Positions 21,257 to 32,114 of a DNA stretch of 64,000 nucleotides are shown piece after piece. The stretch covers positions 93,981,628 through 94,045,627 of the forward strand of contig CM070875.1 in the NCBI GenBank assembly GCA_036365515.1, given 5' to 3'. The DNA is from Torymus aiolomorphi. Its lineage: Eukaryota; Arthropoda; Insecta; Hymenoptera; Torymidae. The notes below the pieces were generated by a model. The model did not search any database and was not told where the DNA came from. It saw only the letters and a list, made by a program, of their open reading frames with translations. The first letter of the stretch is position 1; each line of letters begins with the position of its first letter. The translations under genes were made by a program, and so were the position numbers.

Positions 21257-22701
21257 AGGTTAGGTCCGCGAATACAGTATACGGTAATGTGAATGATGGT
21301 AAAATAGAGTGGATTTTGGACAGTGGCTGTACTGACCACGTTATTAATAATGACAGGTATTATTATGATTCGATTGTATTAAAAGAGCCAATAGATGTTA
21401 AAGTAGGAGATGGTAGGATTTTAAAGGCGACTAAAATAGGACGAGTTAAAGGGAAATTTAAAGTATTTAATGATTTAATTGACTTTAATATTGAAAATGT
21501 TTTCTATGTAAAAGAGATGGATAGAAATTTAATGAGTTTTGCAAAAGTAACTGATAAAAATAAAATTGTCTCAATTGGAAATAGCTCAAAGATTTATAAT
21601 GGAAATAACTTAGTTGGAATAGCTTGGAAAAGTAATAGAGTTTATAAAATGACAGGTTATATAGATCAAAGTAGTGAAACGAATATGTCAATAAGAAATG
21701 AAAAAATGACTATGAAAGAAAGATGGCATAGAACTCTCGGGCATGTTAATTTTAATTATTTGAATACTATGTGTAGAAATCATGTATTGGAAGGTTTACC
21801 TAGTGAAATAGAATCTGACTATTTTAAGTGTGCTACATGTATTAAGAATAAAATGCATAATATTCCCTTTGAAAATAACAGGAAAAGAGCGAAAGATATT
21901 TTAGAGATAGTACATACAGATTTAAATGGGCCACACTCTGAAGGTTATAAAGGGGAAAAATATTTTTTAACGTTTGTTGATGACTTTAGTAAAGTAGGTA
22001 AAATTTATCCGATTAAGACAAAGAATGAAGTATATGACAAATTTATTGAATACATAAATTTAGTTGAGAATAAGACAGGAAAGAAAATTAAGAAACTAAG
22101 ATGTGATAATGGCACTGAATATTTGAATAGAGATATGTATAGGTTATTTAGAAATAAGGGAATCGAGGTAGAACCATGTCCACCTTATGTACACGAGTTA
22201 AATGGTACCGCTGAGAGGTACAATAGGACGATTATGGACAGTGCTAGGTGCTTATTAGCAAAGTCAAAGTTAGAGAAAAGGTACTGGCCAGAAGTAGTAT
22301 GCGCTGCAGCATACTTAAAGAACAGGACAATAGCAAACACGCTAGAAAGGAACAAATCTCCTTATGAGATATTTTTTAACGAAAAGCCAGATGCAAAATA
22401 TTTAAAATTATATGGTAGTAAAGTATTTGTCAGAGTACCTGAAAGCAAAAGAAATTCGAAATGGGATAGAAAAGCGGATTTAGGAACGTTGATAGGTTAT
22501 GATGTAACGGGGTATAGAGTTTTGATAGGAAATAGAGTTATTGTAGCTAGACACGTTGATATTATAGAAGAAAATGTAAAATGCATTGGGTTGAATGATA
22601 TTGATGAAGGAAATGGAAACAATAATGACTTAATCCTTCCGCCTACTTCGACTCTCGAGTCAAGTAGGGAAGTAAAACTAATTCGGAAACACAAGCTATA
22701 A
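20944..22701 (+). CDS. pol: Copia Pol part 1: protease and integrase
   Basis: The frame is open from 20944, but recognisable Pol begins near 21250. WILDSGCTDH (about residue 124) is the aspartic protease site. The integrase zinc-binding HHCC region runs from HRTLGHVNF to CATC (about 261-300). The catalytic core has HTDLNGPH, RCDNGTEY and NGTAERYNR supplying D, D and E. The frame ends at 22701 after VKLIRKHKL. The continuation (ETQAINENEN and onward) lies in another frame, so one base appears lost in the AAAA run near 22673. Integrase inserts the cDNA, giving the 5-bp duplication seen. With near-identical LTRs, this frameshift must be recent or a sequence error. Confidence 0.85.
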   Translation: MLCMWWCRTHTIRLPDEKQFRESHATARRRQRKPRATERWGNCRGYSQQRGGASGRRASQQRGTSSNRRGRSGYRQRGRGARTGDDGSQAERGAEKSDAFSASVEVRSANTVYGNVNDGKIEWILDSGCTDHVINNDRYYYDSIVLKEPIDVKVGDGRILKATKIGRVKGKFKVFNDLIDFNIENVFYVKEMDRNLMSFAKVTDKNKIVSIGNSSKIYNGNNLVGIAWKSNRVYKMTGYIDQSSETNMSIRNEKMTMKERWHRTLGHVNFNYLNTMCRNHVLEGLPSEIESDYFKCATCIKNKMHNIPFENNRKRAKDILEIVHTDLNGPHSEGYKGEKYFLTFVDDFSKVGKIYPIKTKNEVYDKFIEYINLVENKTGKKIKKLRCDNGTEYLNRDMYRLFRNKGIEVEPCPPYVHELNGTAERYNRTIMDSARCLLAKSKLEKRYWPEVVCAAAYLKNRTIANTLERNKSPYEIFFNEKPDAKYLKLYGSKVFVRVPESKRNSKWDRKADLGTLIGYDVTGYRVLIGNRVIVARHVDIIEENVKCIGLNDIDEGNGNNNDLILPPTSTLESSREVKLIRKHKL

Positions 22702-24389
22702 ATGAAAATGAAAATGAAAACTGTAATCAAGGGTTTAATGAAAATTTAGAAAATGTTGAAAATGAAGTTAAAGAAGTACCTGATTTAAGAAGGTCACAAA
22801 GAACGATTAAAAAGCCTAGTAGATTTGATGATAATTATGTATATCACGGTTGTATTTATGTAAATTATTGTAGCGCTGATAGTCCAGTAAGTTATAAAGA
22901 GGCAATTGAAAGTGATGAGTCAAATTTTTGGACAGAAGCAATGAATAAAGAAATGGATAGTTTGAATAAAAATAAAACATGGCAATTAGTTGAAAAGCCA
23001 AAGAATGAAAAAGTATTAGATTTAAAGTGGATTTACACTAAGAAAAGCGAAAATGTTTATAAAGCGAGAATTGTAGTGAGAGGTTTTCAACAGACTGATG
23101 TATTGGATGATATTTATTCACCTGTTGCAAAAACACAAACTTTGAAAGTATTATTATCTTATTGTTGTCAGAATAGTTTATTAATAGAACAGATGGACGT
23201 TGAGACAGCGTTTTTAAATGGTAAGGTTAAATCGAGAGTATTTGTTAAACAGCCTGAAGGCTATGAGGATGGAACTGAGAAAGTGTGTAAATTAAATAAA
23301 GCATTGTATGGTTTGCGTGAGAGTCCGAGAGCTTGGTATGAGTGTTTTGATAATTATTTAAGTTCTTTAGGTTTTGTAAGAAGTGAACACGATTACTGTT
23401 TGTATACTTTGAAAAGTAAAGGCGAGATTATATATTTGATTATATTTGTAGATGACCTTTTGATTTGCTGTAAAAATAGACAAAATTTAGATTTGATAAA
23501 AGGTTTATTAAAAGAAAGATTTCAAATGAAAGATTTAGGTAAAGTAAGTATGTATTTAGGAATTAATATTGAATATGATGAAAAGAAAAATGAGATGTCA
23601 TTAGATCAAGAAAGGTATATAGAATCATTAGCTAGGAAATATCAGATTGAAGAAGCTAAATTATATGAAACGCCAATGGAACAGAATTTAAAGTTAGAAC
23701 CTGCGGAAAATTCGAATGATAATCTGAAGTATAGAAACCTGATAGGAGCGCTTTTGTATATAAGTTCAGGAACGAGATTAGACATAAGTTATAGTGTTAA
23801 TTATTTAAGTCGTTTTCAGAATTGTTATGATGAGACACATTATAAGTATGCTTTGAGAATTTTGAAATATTTGTATTTAACTAAAAGTTTAAAATTAAGA
23901 TTTAAGAAAAACAATAATGAAGATATTGTTGAATGTTATGTAGATGCCGATTGGGCAGGAGACTGTGTAGACAGAAAATCGACAACTGGATATATTGTTA
24001 AGTTGTATGGAAATGTAATATACTGGAAATCGAGGAAACAAGGAAGCGTAACTAAGTCTTCGACAGCTGCTGAATATGTCGCACTGTCTGAAGCTGTAAG
24101 TGAAGTGATATTACTAAAAGACTTGTTAAATGACTTTAAAGTAGAAATTAAGAAACCTGTAAATATTTATGAAGACAATTCTGGCGCTGTGAGCATTGCG
24201 AAATTTGGTAATTTTACTAAGAGATCAAAGTACATTGAAGTACATTATCATTTTGTAAATGAGAATTATGTTAATGGTTTAATTGATATTGTTAAGGTTA
24301 GTTCAGAGAAAAATATAGCAGATATATTGACAAAGGCTCTAGGGCGAGTAAGATTTGAAAAATTGAGAAGTTTATTAAATTTAATTTGA
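22690..24389 (+). CDS. pol: Copia Pol part 2: reverse transcriptase and RNase H
   Basis: In the shifted frame the linker RRSQRTIKKPSRF leads into the RT domain: WQLVEKPKNEKVLDLKWIY, KARIVVRGF, MDVETAFLNG, ALYGLRESPRAWYE and the catalytic FVDDLLI (the usual YVDD with Phe first), counted about 169 from the Met at 22941. RNase H follows with YVDADWAGD, SSTAAEYVAL and DILTKALG. The frame closes at 24389, 40 bp before the 3' LTR, as is usual. All catalytic Asp and Glu residues that I can place are present. The only visible defect of Pol is the frameshift near 22673. Confidence 0.9.
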
Positions 24390-24417
24390 AGACTATTATA
24401 ATTGCGAGAAATATAAA

Positions 24418-24429
24418 TGTAAGGAGGCG
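24418..24429 (+). promoter_or_regulatory. Polypurine tract
   Basis: GTAAGGAGGCG directly precedes the TGTTAG start of the 3' LTR, where plus-strand DNA synthesis is primed. Confidence 0.7.
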
Positions 24430-24688
24430 TGTTAGAATATGAGTACATTTATATAAGTGAGATGGAAGATGCACGCGCAGCGCCATCACGCGGTTAAGAG
24501 CAAGCGAGCTAGCGAGAGCGAGCGGGAGCGCTCACTCGTCCGCCGTCCTCCGCGTGTAGCGGTTGTAAGAGAGAGAGCTGTACATAGAGTCAAGTAATAA
24601 AGTTCACTGCATGTTATTGTTCACGTTAGCCGGTGTGTGTGCTTATTTGAAAAAGCCCTGTGTCCCATCCAGACCTCAAATATTAACA
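24430..24688 (+). mobile_element. Copia element, 3' LTR (259 bp)
   Basis: Same length as the 5' LTR and identical apart from one base. It is followed by the second ATCAC (24689-24693). Confidence 0.95.
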
Positions 24689-24693
24689 ATCAC

Positions 24694-26090
24694 ATCATCT
24701 GTGTATGAGAGAGAGAGTATATCTTTTTCTTACCTATTCTTATTCCACTCTCTTGCGCCTTGCCCATTTCCTCTTCCAAATTTGCGAATGTTATATTGAA
24801 TGCTGGGCTGAGTGGGCACCCTTGCCTCACCCCTTCCTTTATCCTGAACTCCCCCACTTTTCTCTTATTAATCATTATCTCACATCTTGTATCCCTATAT
24901 ATCTCCTTTATCCTCTTCCGTAATTTGTATGAAATACCTTTTCCAAATCCTTTCTCCCTTTATTTTGTCAAATGCTGCTTTCAAATTTGCTAACATAGCC
25001 CAAACTCTTCCTTTTTCCTTCTGTATTTCTTCCTCTATTCCTTGCTTCAGTACATAAATTGCATCGACCGTTCCTCTTCCCTTTCTGAATCCAAACTGCG
25101 TATCGTTCATCTCTTCTCCGTTTTCCACTTCCTTTTCCACTCTTACTCTTAGTATCTCTGCATATATTTTATACCCGAAGTCCATCAGCGTTAACCCCTT
25201 GTAATTCTTCACATTCTCCTTGTCTCCTTTTTGAAAAATTGACTTAATTCTTCCTGTTCTCCATTCCACTGATAATTTGCCTTTCTTCCATGCTCTTTTT
25301 AAAACCTTCCTGAGTTCCGCTCTCGTTTCCCTTTCAGCATATATCCAAGCCTTATAAGGAATTCCGTCCATACCGGTTGCTTTCCCTTTCGTTAGCTTTT
25401 TTATCGCCGCTGCCATTTCTTCTTCTGTTATTTCTTCTTTCTCCCATTTCTCTGCTTCCCACTCTCCTTCATCTTCGTCTTCTATTTCTTCCCCGTTTAA
25501 TTGCTTTCTAAAGTGCTCAATCTATTTCCTATCTCTTATTTTGCTGCTAATCTCCTCCTTTCTCTTTCTGCAGCTCTTTATTCTCTCCCAAAATTTCCTT
25601 TCGCTCTTATCTTTAATCATATCCTTTAGTTGTCTGCTTGCCCATTCTTCCTTCTTTCTCCTTATCCACCATTTATACTCCTTTCTACCTTTTCTGTAGC
25701 CTTCCGGGCATGTCTCCCCCTTCTCACTTTTTTCAAATCCTCCATCATCTTCACCTTTTTCTCGTGACATTCTTTGTCCCCCTATTTTTCTCCTATTTCC
25801 TTCCTTCCTCTGATCCTTCTGCTCTGCATAGCATTCGTCACTCCTTCTTTCAGTTCCTTCCATGATCCACTGCCCAGTTTCCAATTTTTCATTCTTTCTT
25901 TGTATCTCCTGATCATCTCCTCCGTCCAAACTGCCTCTAATTTTTCTTCTTCGCTGTCGTTCCGTATCCTTGCACTTTCCTCCACTACCGCTACTATCGG
26001 CATATGATCCGATTCCAAAGTCTCCTTTATGCTCATTTTCTTCATTCGGTCTCTTACTTCCTCCTTCGTTATCACATAGTCAATTACCCA
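24694..26090 (-). pseudogene. LINE-1 ORF2: endonuclease C-terminus and RT fingers/palm (broken)
   Basis: The minus-strand frames run in order. 25782-26090 holds the end of an apurinic-type endonuclease (VIDYVITKEEVRDRM, SDHMPIVAVVEE). 25522-25929 is a charged linker. 24895-25416 holds ITKL-type RT motifs (GKATGMDGIPYKAWIY, GDKENVKNYKGLTLMD, FGFRKGRGTVDAIY, LANLKAAFD). 24690-24875 holds EGVRQGCPLSP. Frameshifts and stops separate them. The endonuclease is cut at 26090: its N-terminal half is found, same strand, at 53948-54695. This is the target-primed reverse transcription enzyme of a Jockey/R1-like LINE; the clade is not certain. Confidence 0.85.
26084..26090. repeat. Target duplication, left (AATTACC) of the 27.9-kb block
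   Basis: AATTACC is repeated at 53948-53954. Joining the outer flanks across one copy gives a continuous endonuclease reading frame (GGRGISV joined to IDYVITKEEV). Confidence 0.75.
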
Positions 26091-27127
26091 GATGGCACAC
26101 ATGTTCGCGATGTGCTAATAAAGAATTCGGAAAATGAATTCAGAAAGTACTCTTTTACTAGAATACGTAAAGCATTCCGAATGAATGAAAAGTGATAGGA
26201 ATGAACTCTAAAGGTTGACATTCGTTATTCAAAAAGAGTTCAAAAAGTATTCTTAAACAATTGATAATGAATTGTTGCTATGTCAGTAAAAATTCAATCA
26301 ATATAAATTCGGAAAGCATTCATGCATTAGAAGATGAATTCGAAATGAGTGAAATATGAACTTTTTAGAGAAATTCATATTAGATTCAAACGAATACTAA
26401 TTTATGGAGTAATACGATATTCTAAATAAAATCATTTTGAATCTTAATATTTTCACACACAGGATTATAATCACAATATAACGAGCATGAGAAGAATACT
26501 TTACAAACTAAATTGAATTCGTAATATATCGTATCCATGTTTGTGTGACCGTGTGTGTATGCACGCGTGCATGTAAGTATTTACAAAGAATTCTTTTCTA
26601 ATACTTTAACAAATACATTTTGAACACTTTGTAGATATATTTTATTATAATAAAAACATCAGTTATAAATTTTGTTATTGTATAAAAAATTATTATTATT
26701 CAATTCGGACATTACAATTCATATGAAATATTTAATAATAATTGGAAAAAAGATTCATTATTGCAATACATATTAAATTTTTAAACTTGAATTGTTTTTT
26801 ACATGATTTCTCTAAATCAGATCATCATTTTATAAGAGTTCTAAATCAATTCCGAAGAATTCAGAAATTTATGATCGTCACGTGACGCGTACCGAGAGTC
26901 CACGAATCGATGATGAGACTTTTTACATTGACTCTTGACTGTTTTGTACTAGGTATTTGCTGCATAATAGTATGCTATTTTATATGTCAAGTCTGTATTT
27001 ATGAGCGTCAATATCCACATTTTTTATACACAAACGATTGTGGCATAGTGTAGACACACTATAAATGAAGCTATGACTATAGAGGATTGCGCGTGTCGTA
27101 CGCGCGGCATCAGTTGAAACGTGGCTA

Positions 27128-27233
27128 CACGGATGCGCGTACGCAGCACGTTTGTGTACATCGTATATCTATATATGTATTATATATAGATATACAGTGT
27201 ACAGGGTACACAAACGTGCTGCGTGCGCGCACC
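27128..27233. repeat. Long perfect-stem hairpin
   Basis: CGCAGCACGTTTGTGTAC pairs with GTACACAAACGTGCTGCG, and an inner GTATATCTATATAT pairs with ATATATAGATATAC across a short loop near 27178. It could be a small foldback element. No coding frame is supported. From 27240 to 28300 I see nothing nameable except two CCTAA units at 27509-27520 and an unrecognised 72-codon minus-strand frame (27967-28185). Confidence 0.7.
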
Positions 27234-28304
27234 AGTGTAGAGTGTAGACCTAGCCTAACAATACACAAGTGTACCTAAAGTGCGCGTGCGCAGGCAGTCC
27301 AGCTCCGCAGGAGACGCAGTCGAGACAGATTTTGTATTACAGCTTATACTTATAACCGTTATTGAATGACCAACTGAAAGCCAATGTTGTCGCTGTATAA
27401 GTATATATCATAAGTACGTATTGGTTGGGTCTAGCGTCTAGCCTGGAGAAAGGATATAGAAGGATAAAAGATAAGGATAAGGTCTAGTAAAAAAAAAAAA
27501 CAAAAAACCTAACCTAACTTATGCGTCTCATGAAATATCTGTCTTTCTTCGTTTTATCAAGTTAAGTTGTAAGATTTTATTTACTATTCTGCTTATACTT
27601 GTTCATTGTTTATTTTGTTATTTTACATAAATTTTGAAAATATAATATTTTATAAGGTAAACGGCCGTATTATGAAACAGATGAGAAAGAGGATTTGACA
27701 TTATTACTGATTTTTTCATTAATAAACATGTAAATTAGGGTATTTTTTACATGAGTCAATCAATTCACGCTTCATGAACAAGAAATGTTGTTTCATAAAG
27801 TAAAAGTAAACCTAAAAATAATTTTATACGTCAAAAATACCAGGGGGATACACATCCGTATTATGAAATAGCATAAAAAGAATAATAATCTACAGCGTTA
27901 CTGTTAAAAGGCATTAGTCCAGCTGCCTTAAATCCATTTATAATAATAGTTTTGTCATTTTTCATATCATCCAAAGTCATTTTCAAAACTTTTGCAAAAA
28001 TTTTCTTTCTTTAATTGCAGAATATTTATTATACTTTTCCATTTTGGTACTGTTCTTCTCCAGGTTTCTTTAAAGGGATGAAAAAAGGCAATTATGTCTA
28101 TAATGGCTGTATTATATGGGTGGAATTTGAATGGAGAGCGATAGTCTGAATTTACTTCTCTCGACAGAAGGATCCCAATGAGCAAAAAAAAAATTTTAAT
28201 GAACTCTTTAAGACTACTTTATGAACGCTTTATTCATGAAAGTTATCATAAAGAATTCTTATGGACCACTTTATCCGGTCTCGAATGTTCCATCGGTGCT
28301 GATT

Positions 28305-28888
28305 CTTTGAATAAAATGAGCCAAGGCAGAGGTCCTTAAACTCATTTTATCCTCAGATATAGTATTTTGGAGAAAAACAGTTTGTTGTAGCCTTTCTCTG
28401 AGACCGCATGATGGATTTTCATGGGATAAAGTACAAATTGTTCCTAATATATGTAGTTATGGGCCTAAGAGTTGCAATTTTAAGGTTTTTATATATAAGT
28501 ACCTTTTTTATGGCAAAAACTGATTTTTTTGCAATAATTTTTTCCATTTTTTTGAATTTTTAGGGTTTTTAGCATGAAAAAGGTACTTACACATGAAAAC
28601 CTTAAAATTTTAAAAATTGTCTTACACCCATAACTACATAAATTAAGAACAATTTACACTTGTTCCCATGAAAATCCATCATGCGGTCTCAGAGAAAGGT
28701 TACGACAAACTGTTTTTCTTGAAAATGTTATATCTGAGGATAAAATGAGTTTAAGGACCTCTGCCTTGGTTCATTTTATTTAAAATAAGTTATATTTACA
28801 ATATATTCTGATTATTTTACTATAATAATATTTTTTATCATTTTTTTAGGCCATTTTGGCCAGAAAGACCTATAGGTGTAAGACTGCC
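28305..28888. mobile_element. Foldback element, probably left-truncated
   Basis: Two arms of about 210 bp are inverted copies: one begins AAAATGAGCCAAGGCAGAGG, the other ends CCTCTGCCTTGGTTCATTTT. To their right, a terminus reading GGCCAGAAAG...GTGTAAGACTGCC abuts the TTAA at 28889 and resembles the ends of the next element. I do not find a matching left terminus. Confidence 0.65.
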
Positions 28889-28892
28889 TTAA

Positions 28893-29570
28893 GGTGGTAT
28901 TATACCCAATGGCTCCTGAGGCCAAAATTACCTGGAAAAATGAATTAAAATATAATTACTATAAAATAAAGGATATGTATCACTAATATAACTTATTTCT
29001 AATACAAAATCCCAAGAGATAGGTCTCCTAATCCACTTTATGCAGAATTATGTCATTTTAGAAAAATCAACTGGTGAACAAGTTTTCTTGTCAATCACTC
29101 GATGGATTTTGATGAGAGAAGTCGCAAATTACTTGGAAAACATGTACCTATAGCATGAAGCTCTAGAATTAAGAAATATCGTGACTAAGTATCTTTTTAA
29201 TTGAAAAAACTACTTTTTTGTCTTAATTTTAGCTATTTCTATGAATTTTTATCGTTTTTTCAATTAATGAAATATTAGTCTCGATATTTTTTAATTCCAA
29301 AGCTTCGTACCATAGATACATGTTTTCCAAGTAATTTGCAACTTCTCTTGTCAAAATCCATCGAGTTATTGCCAAGAAAACTTGCTCACCAGTTGATTTT
29401 TCTAAAATGACATAATTCTACATAAAGTGGATTAAGAAACCTATCTCTTGGGATTATATATTAGAAATCAGTTATATTAGAGGTACATATACTTTATTTT
29501 ATAGTAATTATATTTTCATTTATTTTTTCAGGTAATTTTGGCCCCAGGAGCCTTTAGGTATAAGACCGCC
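28893..29570. mobile_element. TTAA-flanked foldback element (GGTGGTATTATACC ends)
   Basis: TTAA lies at 28889-28892 and 29571-29574. The ends GGTGGTATTATACC and GGTATAAGACCGCC are inverted. Nearly the whole 678 bp is an imperfect palindrome (for example AGAAAAATCAACTGGTGAACAAG and its inverse at about 29380-29410). No coding frame. TTAA duplication fits a piggyBac-type transposase acting in trans. Confidence 0.8.
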
Positions 29571-29574
29571 TTAA

Positions 29575-30211
29575 AGAATTCATAAAAACTCCACAAAACA
29601 TTCACAAAGACTTCACAAAAACTTCACAAAGAATCGCTTACGTCGGTATAGAACATTTTTTAATACACAAAATTTTTATTAATATTATAAATTTATAATT
29701 TATCGATTTTTCTATAGAAATAAGTACCCAAGTAGAAATGAAATACGGCTTGCCATAGGTATCACACGGGTCGGATGAGGTATGCCGTGCAAGACCCTCG
29801 CACGGCATGTAACGCTTTTTTTATAAGGCACTTGCGTGTCTGCCGTGCGATAAACAAATATCCTACAAGCCTTATCCGGACCGGTATAACACCGAGAAAA
29901 TTTTCCGGATAAGGACACGTTATTTTTCCTTTATATTATATTAGCATTAACTTGAGCACAGTGAGAAAATAGTTAATTATAACGTGTGCGTTAACTAATA
30001 ATGTGTAAGTTATTACGCGCCATCGTGCGTGCGTATAATGCTAATATCTAAATATGTCATATTGTAACAGTTACAATATCGACGTTAATTATAAATGTAT
30101 GTGAATTATTGTTCTGTCAATTTAGATTATTGTATGAATCTAACAGATGTCAAATACAAAGCTGACATAACATTCACACAACTGGCTTTGGTAAGATTGA
30201 TCCTTTCGTGC
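29575..30211. other. Unassigned, with small inverted repeats
   Basis: A run of ACTTCACAAA words (29583-29630) is followed by AT-rich sequence. A hairpin GGTATGCCGTGC / GCACGGCATG sits at 29778-29810. No gene is seen. Confidence 0.5.
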
Positions 30212-31137
30212 GTATCCCACATAGAACGTTACGTTTTTGAAACGTTTTTGAAACGTTTCCCTAAAAATATAGAAACGTAAGAGAAACGTAACAGAAACGT
30301 TTCAGAAACGTAAAAATGTCCTAAATCTGAAAAAATTTTTATAAAAATCATAAACGTGCCTAAATCGTCTCAGAAACGTTTCTGAAACAACGTTTGTACA
30401 AAGTTTTTGAAACGTCTCTGAAACATACATAATCGATTCGACAAAAAAATTACTGGACAATTATTCACATTCCAGATTCGTCTCAAAAATTTTCCAAATT
30501 TAATTCAGAATCTTTTCTGAAATGTTTCTAAAACATAGCACGAAACGTTTAAAAAACGTTTCTACAACGAAATTAAAATAATTTACAATGTTAGTTATTA
30601 ACACTGATATTACTTCAAAGAGTATTTGGTACGCTTTGCTAGAGTAGACGTTCCTTATATACCCCGGAAATGTCTTTTCTTTTATGGACTGAACTACGCC
30701 ATCTATCGGTGGGTCGGATATCGAATACTTTACAATCTTAATGTTTTGTATATGGTTCACAAACGTTTCTAAGACGTTCTTACAACGTAACCTTGCACTT
30801 CTAAAACGGCATAGAAACGTTTCCGGCTCGATCAGAAACGTCGCTGAGACGAATCTGGAACGTGAATAATTGTCCAGTAAGTTTTTTATCGAATCGATTA
30901 TTTACGTTTCAGAGACGTTTCCAAAACTTGGTACAAACGTTTGAGTTCTGTTTCAGAAACGTTTCTGAGACGATTTAAACACGTTTACGATTTTTATAAA
31001 AATTTTTTCAGATTTAGGACATTTCTACGTTTCTGAAACGTTTCTGTTACGTTTCTAGATTTTTAGGGAACAGTTTGTAGGTTCCTAAAGAAACGTTTCA
31101 AAAACGTTTCAAAAATGTAACGTGCTATGTGGGATAC
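30212..31137. mobile_element. Foldback element built of GAAACGTTTC words
   Basis: Ends GTATCCCACATAG and CTATGTGGGATAC are inverted. The two arms of about 330-370 bp pair along most of their length. Within the arms the palindromic word GAAACGTTTC and near variants occur more than twenty times. The central part (about 30560-30760) has no repeat word and no convincing gene. Confidence 0.8.
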
Positions 31138-31153
31138 GTTACTATTAACTGTA

Positions 31154-31257
31154 CAGTCCAATCTCACAATATTTCCGCTATGTATCTCTTTCACTCTAAT
31201 GAGTCTTTAATGGTGATAGAAAAGGATATATAGCGGAACTATTGAGAAACCCGACTG
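31154..31257. mobile_element. Mariner-like MITE, 104 bp
   Basis: CAGTCCAATCTCACAATATT at the left and AACTATTGAGAAACCCGACTG at the right are imperfect inverted repeats that include the shared TTCCGCTAT. TA dinucleotides flank both ends, as expected for Tc1/mariner insertion. Confidence 0.75.
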
Positions 31258-31749
31258 TATATCCTTTTCTCAGTGCAGTGTTTACGCGCGTGTCGTAACC
31301 TCAAACCTGGATAGTGCTCCGTTTTTCTATTAATAAGTATGGATAAACAATGAAGGAAAAAGATTATATACTGAATTTCGTATCAGAAGATTCAGAACAA
31401 ATGGAGTTCTGACTAAAAAAAAAAATAAATTCGAAAAAAATAATATTCGAAAAAAGTTTCCGATGTCATCCACCCATTTTCTGAAATACCTATACCTCAA
31501 CCTTTTGGAGTACTTTCAATAATTACTTTTGGCAGATTTTCTACATAAGCGAACATGAACATTGGTGGTGCACGTGTGCCTGCTGCACTGTATGTCAACA
31601 GAGTTGTGAGACTCTTTTCTATCATCTGTAATTTTATAAGCTACTCTAATACCTTTTCTTTTTAAAACTTTTTCAGAATCCAGGCACAATAAAATACTTG
31701 GTTCATCGCAGTTAAATACTCTATCAGCAGAAATATTTATTAAGTCTTT

Positions 31750-32114
31750 GTATTATGTGCAGCTAATGGCCATACTACCAGGATTTTGTTTTAAATAAAA
31801 CAATTATGTACCGACGTTTCTGACATTTATTATGCATACTCTACACGGTAAAACGTGTGTGGTCAGAATAAATCTTATACGAAAGAGTATTCCGTTAGTC
31901 AATGGTGTTCCATTGGTCACCATTGACTAACGGAATACTCTTCCGTATAAGATTTATTCTGACCACACACGTTTTACCCTGAAGAGGGATATAATAAATG
32001 TCCGAAAAGTTGGTACATAATTGTTTTATTTAAAACAAAATCCTGGTAGTATGGCCATTAGCTGCACATAATACATACCTAATCAAATCTACCATCAACT
32101 TCAATAACCAACGA
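31750..32114. mobile_element. Inverted pair of Penelope terminal repeats, no coding part
   Basis: Two arms of about 150 bp are inverted copies around 31910. Each carries TGCAGCTAATGGCCATACTACCAGG-type sequence, an ATTGTTTTATTTAAAA block and a hammerhead-like core. The same sequence occurs once downstream of the PLE-B coding region (40640-40740). TTTATTAAGTCTTT precedes (31736-31749) and follows (32115-32128). Confidence 0.8.
31978..32012 (+). ncRNA. Hammerhead-like motif, degenerate
   Basis: CTGAAGA, a GGATAT/ATGTCC helix and GAAA are present, but GAAAC-GTC has become GAAAAGTT. The inverted partner at 31809-31849 keeps GAAACGTC but has lost CTGAAGA. Both are decayed. Confidence 0.5.

Noticed and set aside
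27505..27525. Telomeric repeat (CCTAA)n
   Set aside because: Only two units; too few to infer a telomere or telomeric insertion.
27967..28185. 72-codon minus-strand frame considered as an exon
   Set aside because: No recognised motif and no clear splice signals; kept only as a note.
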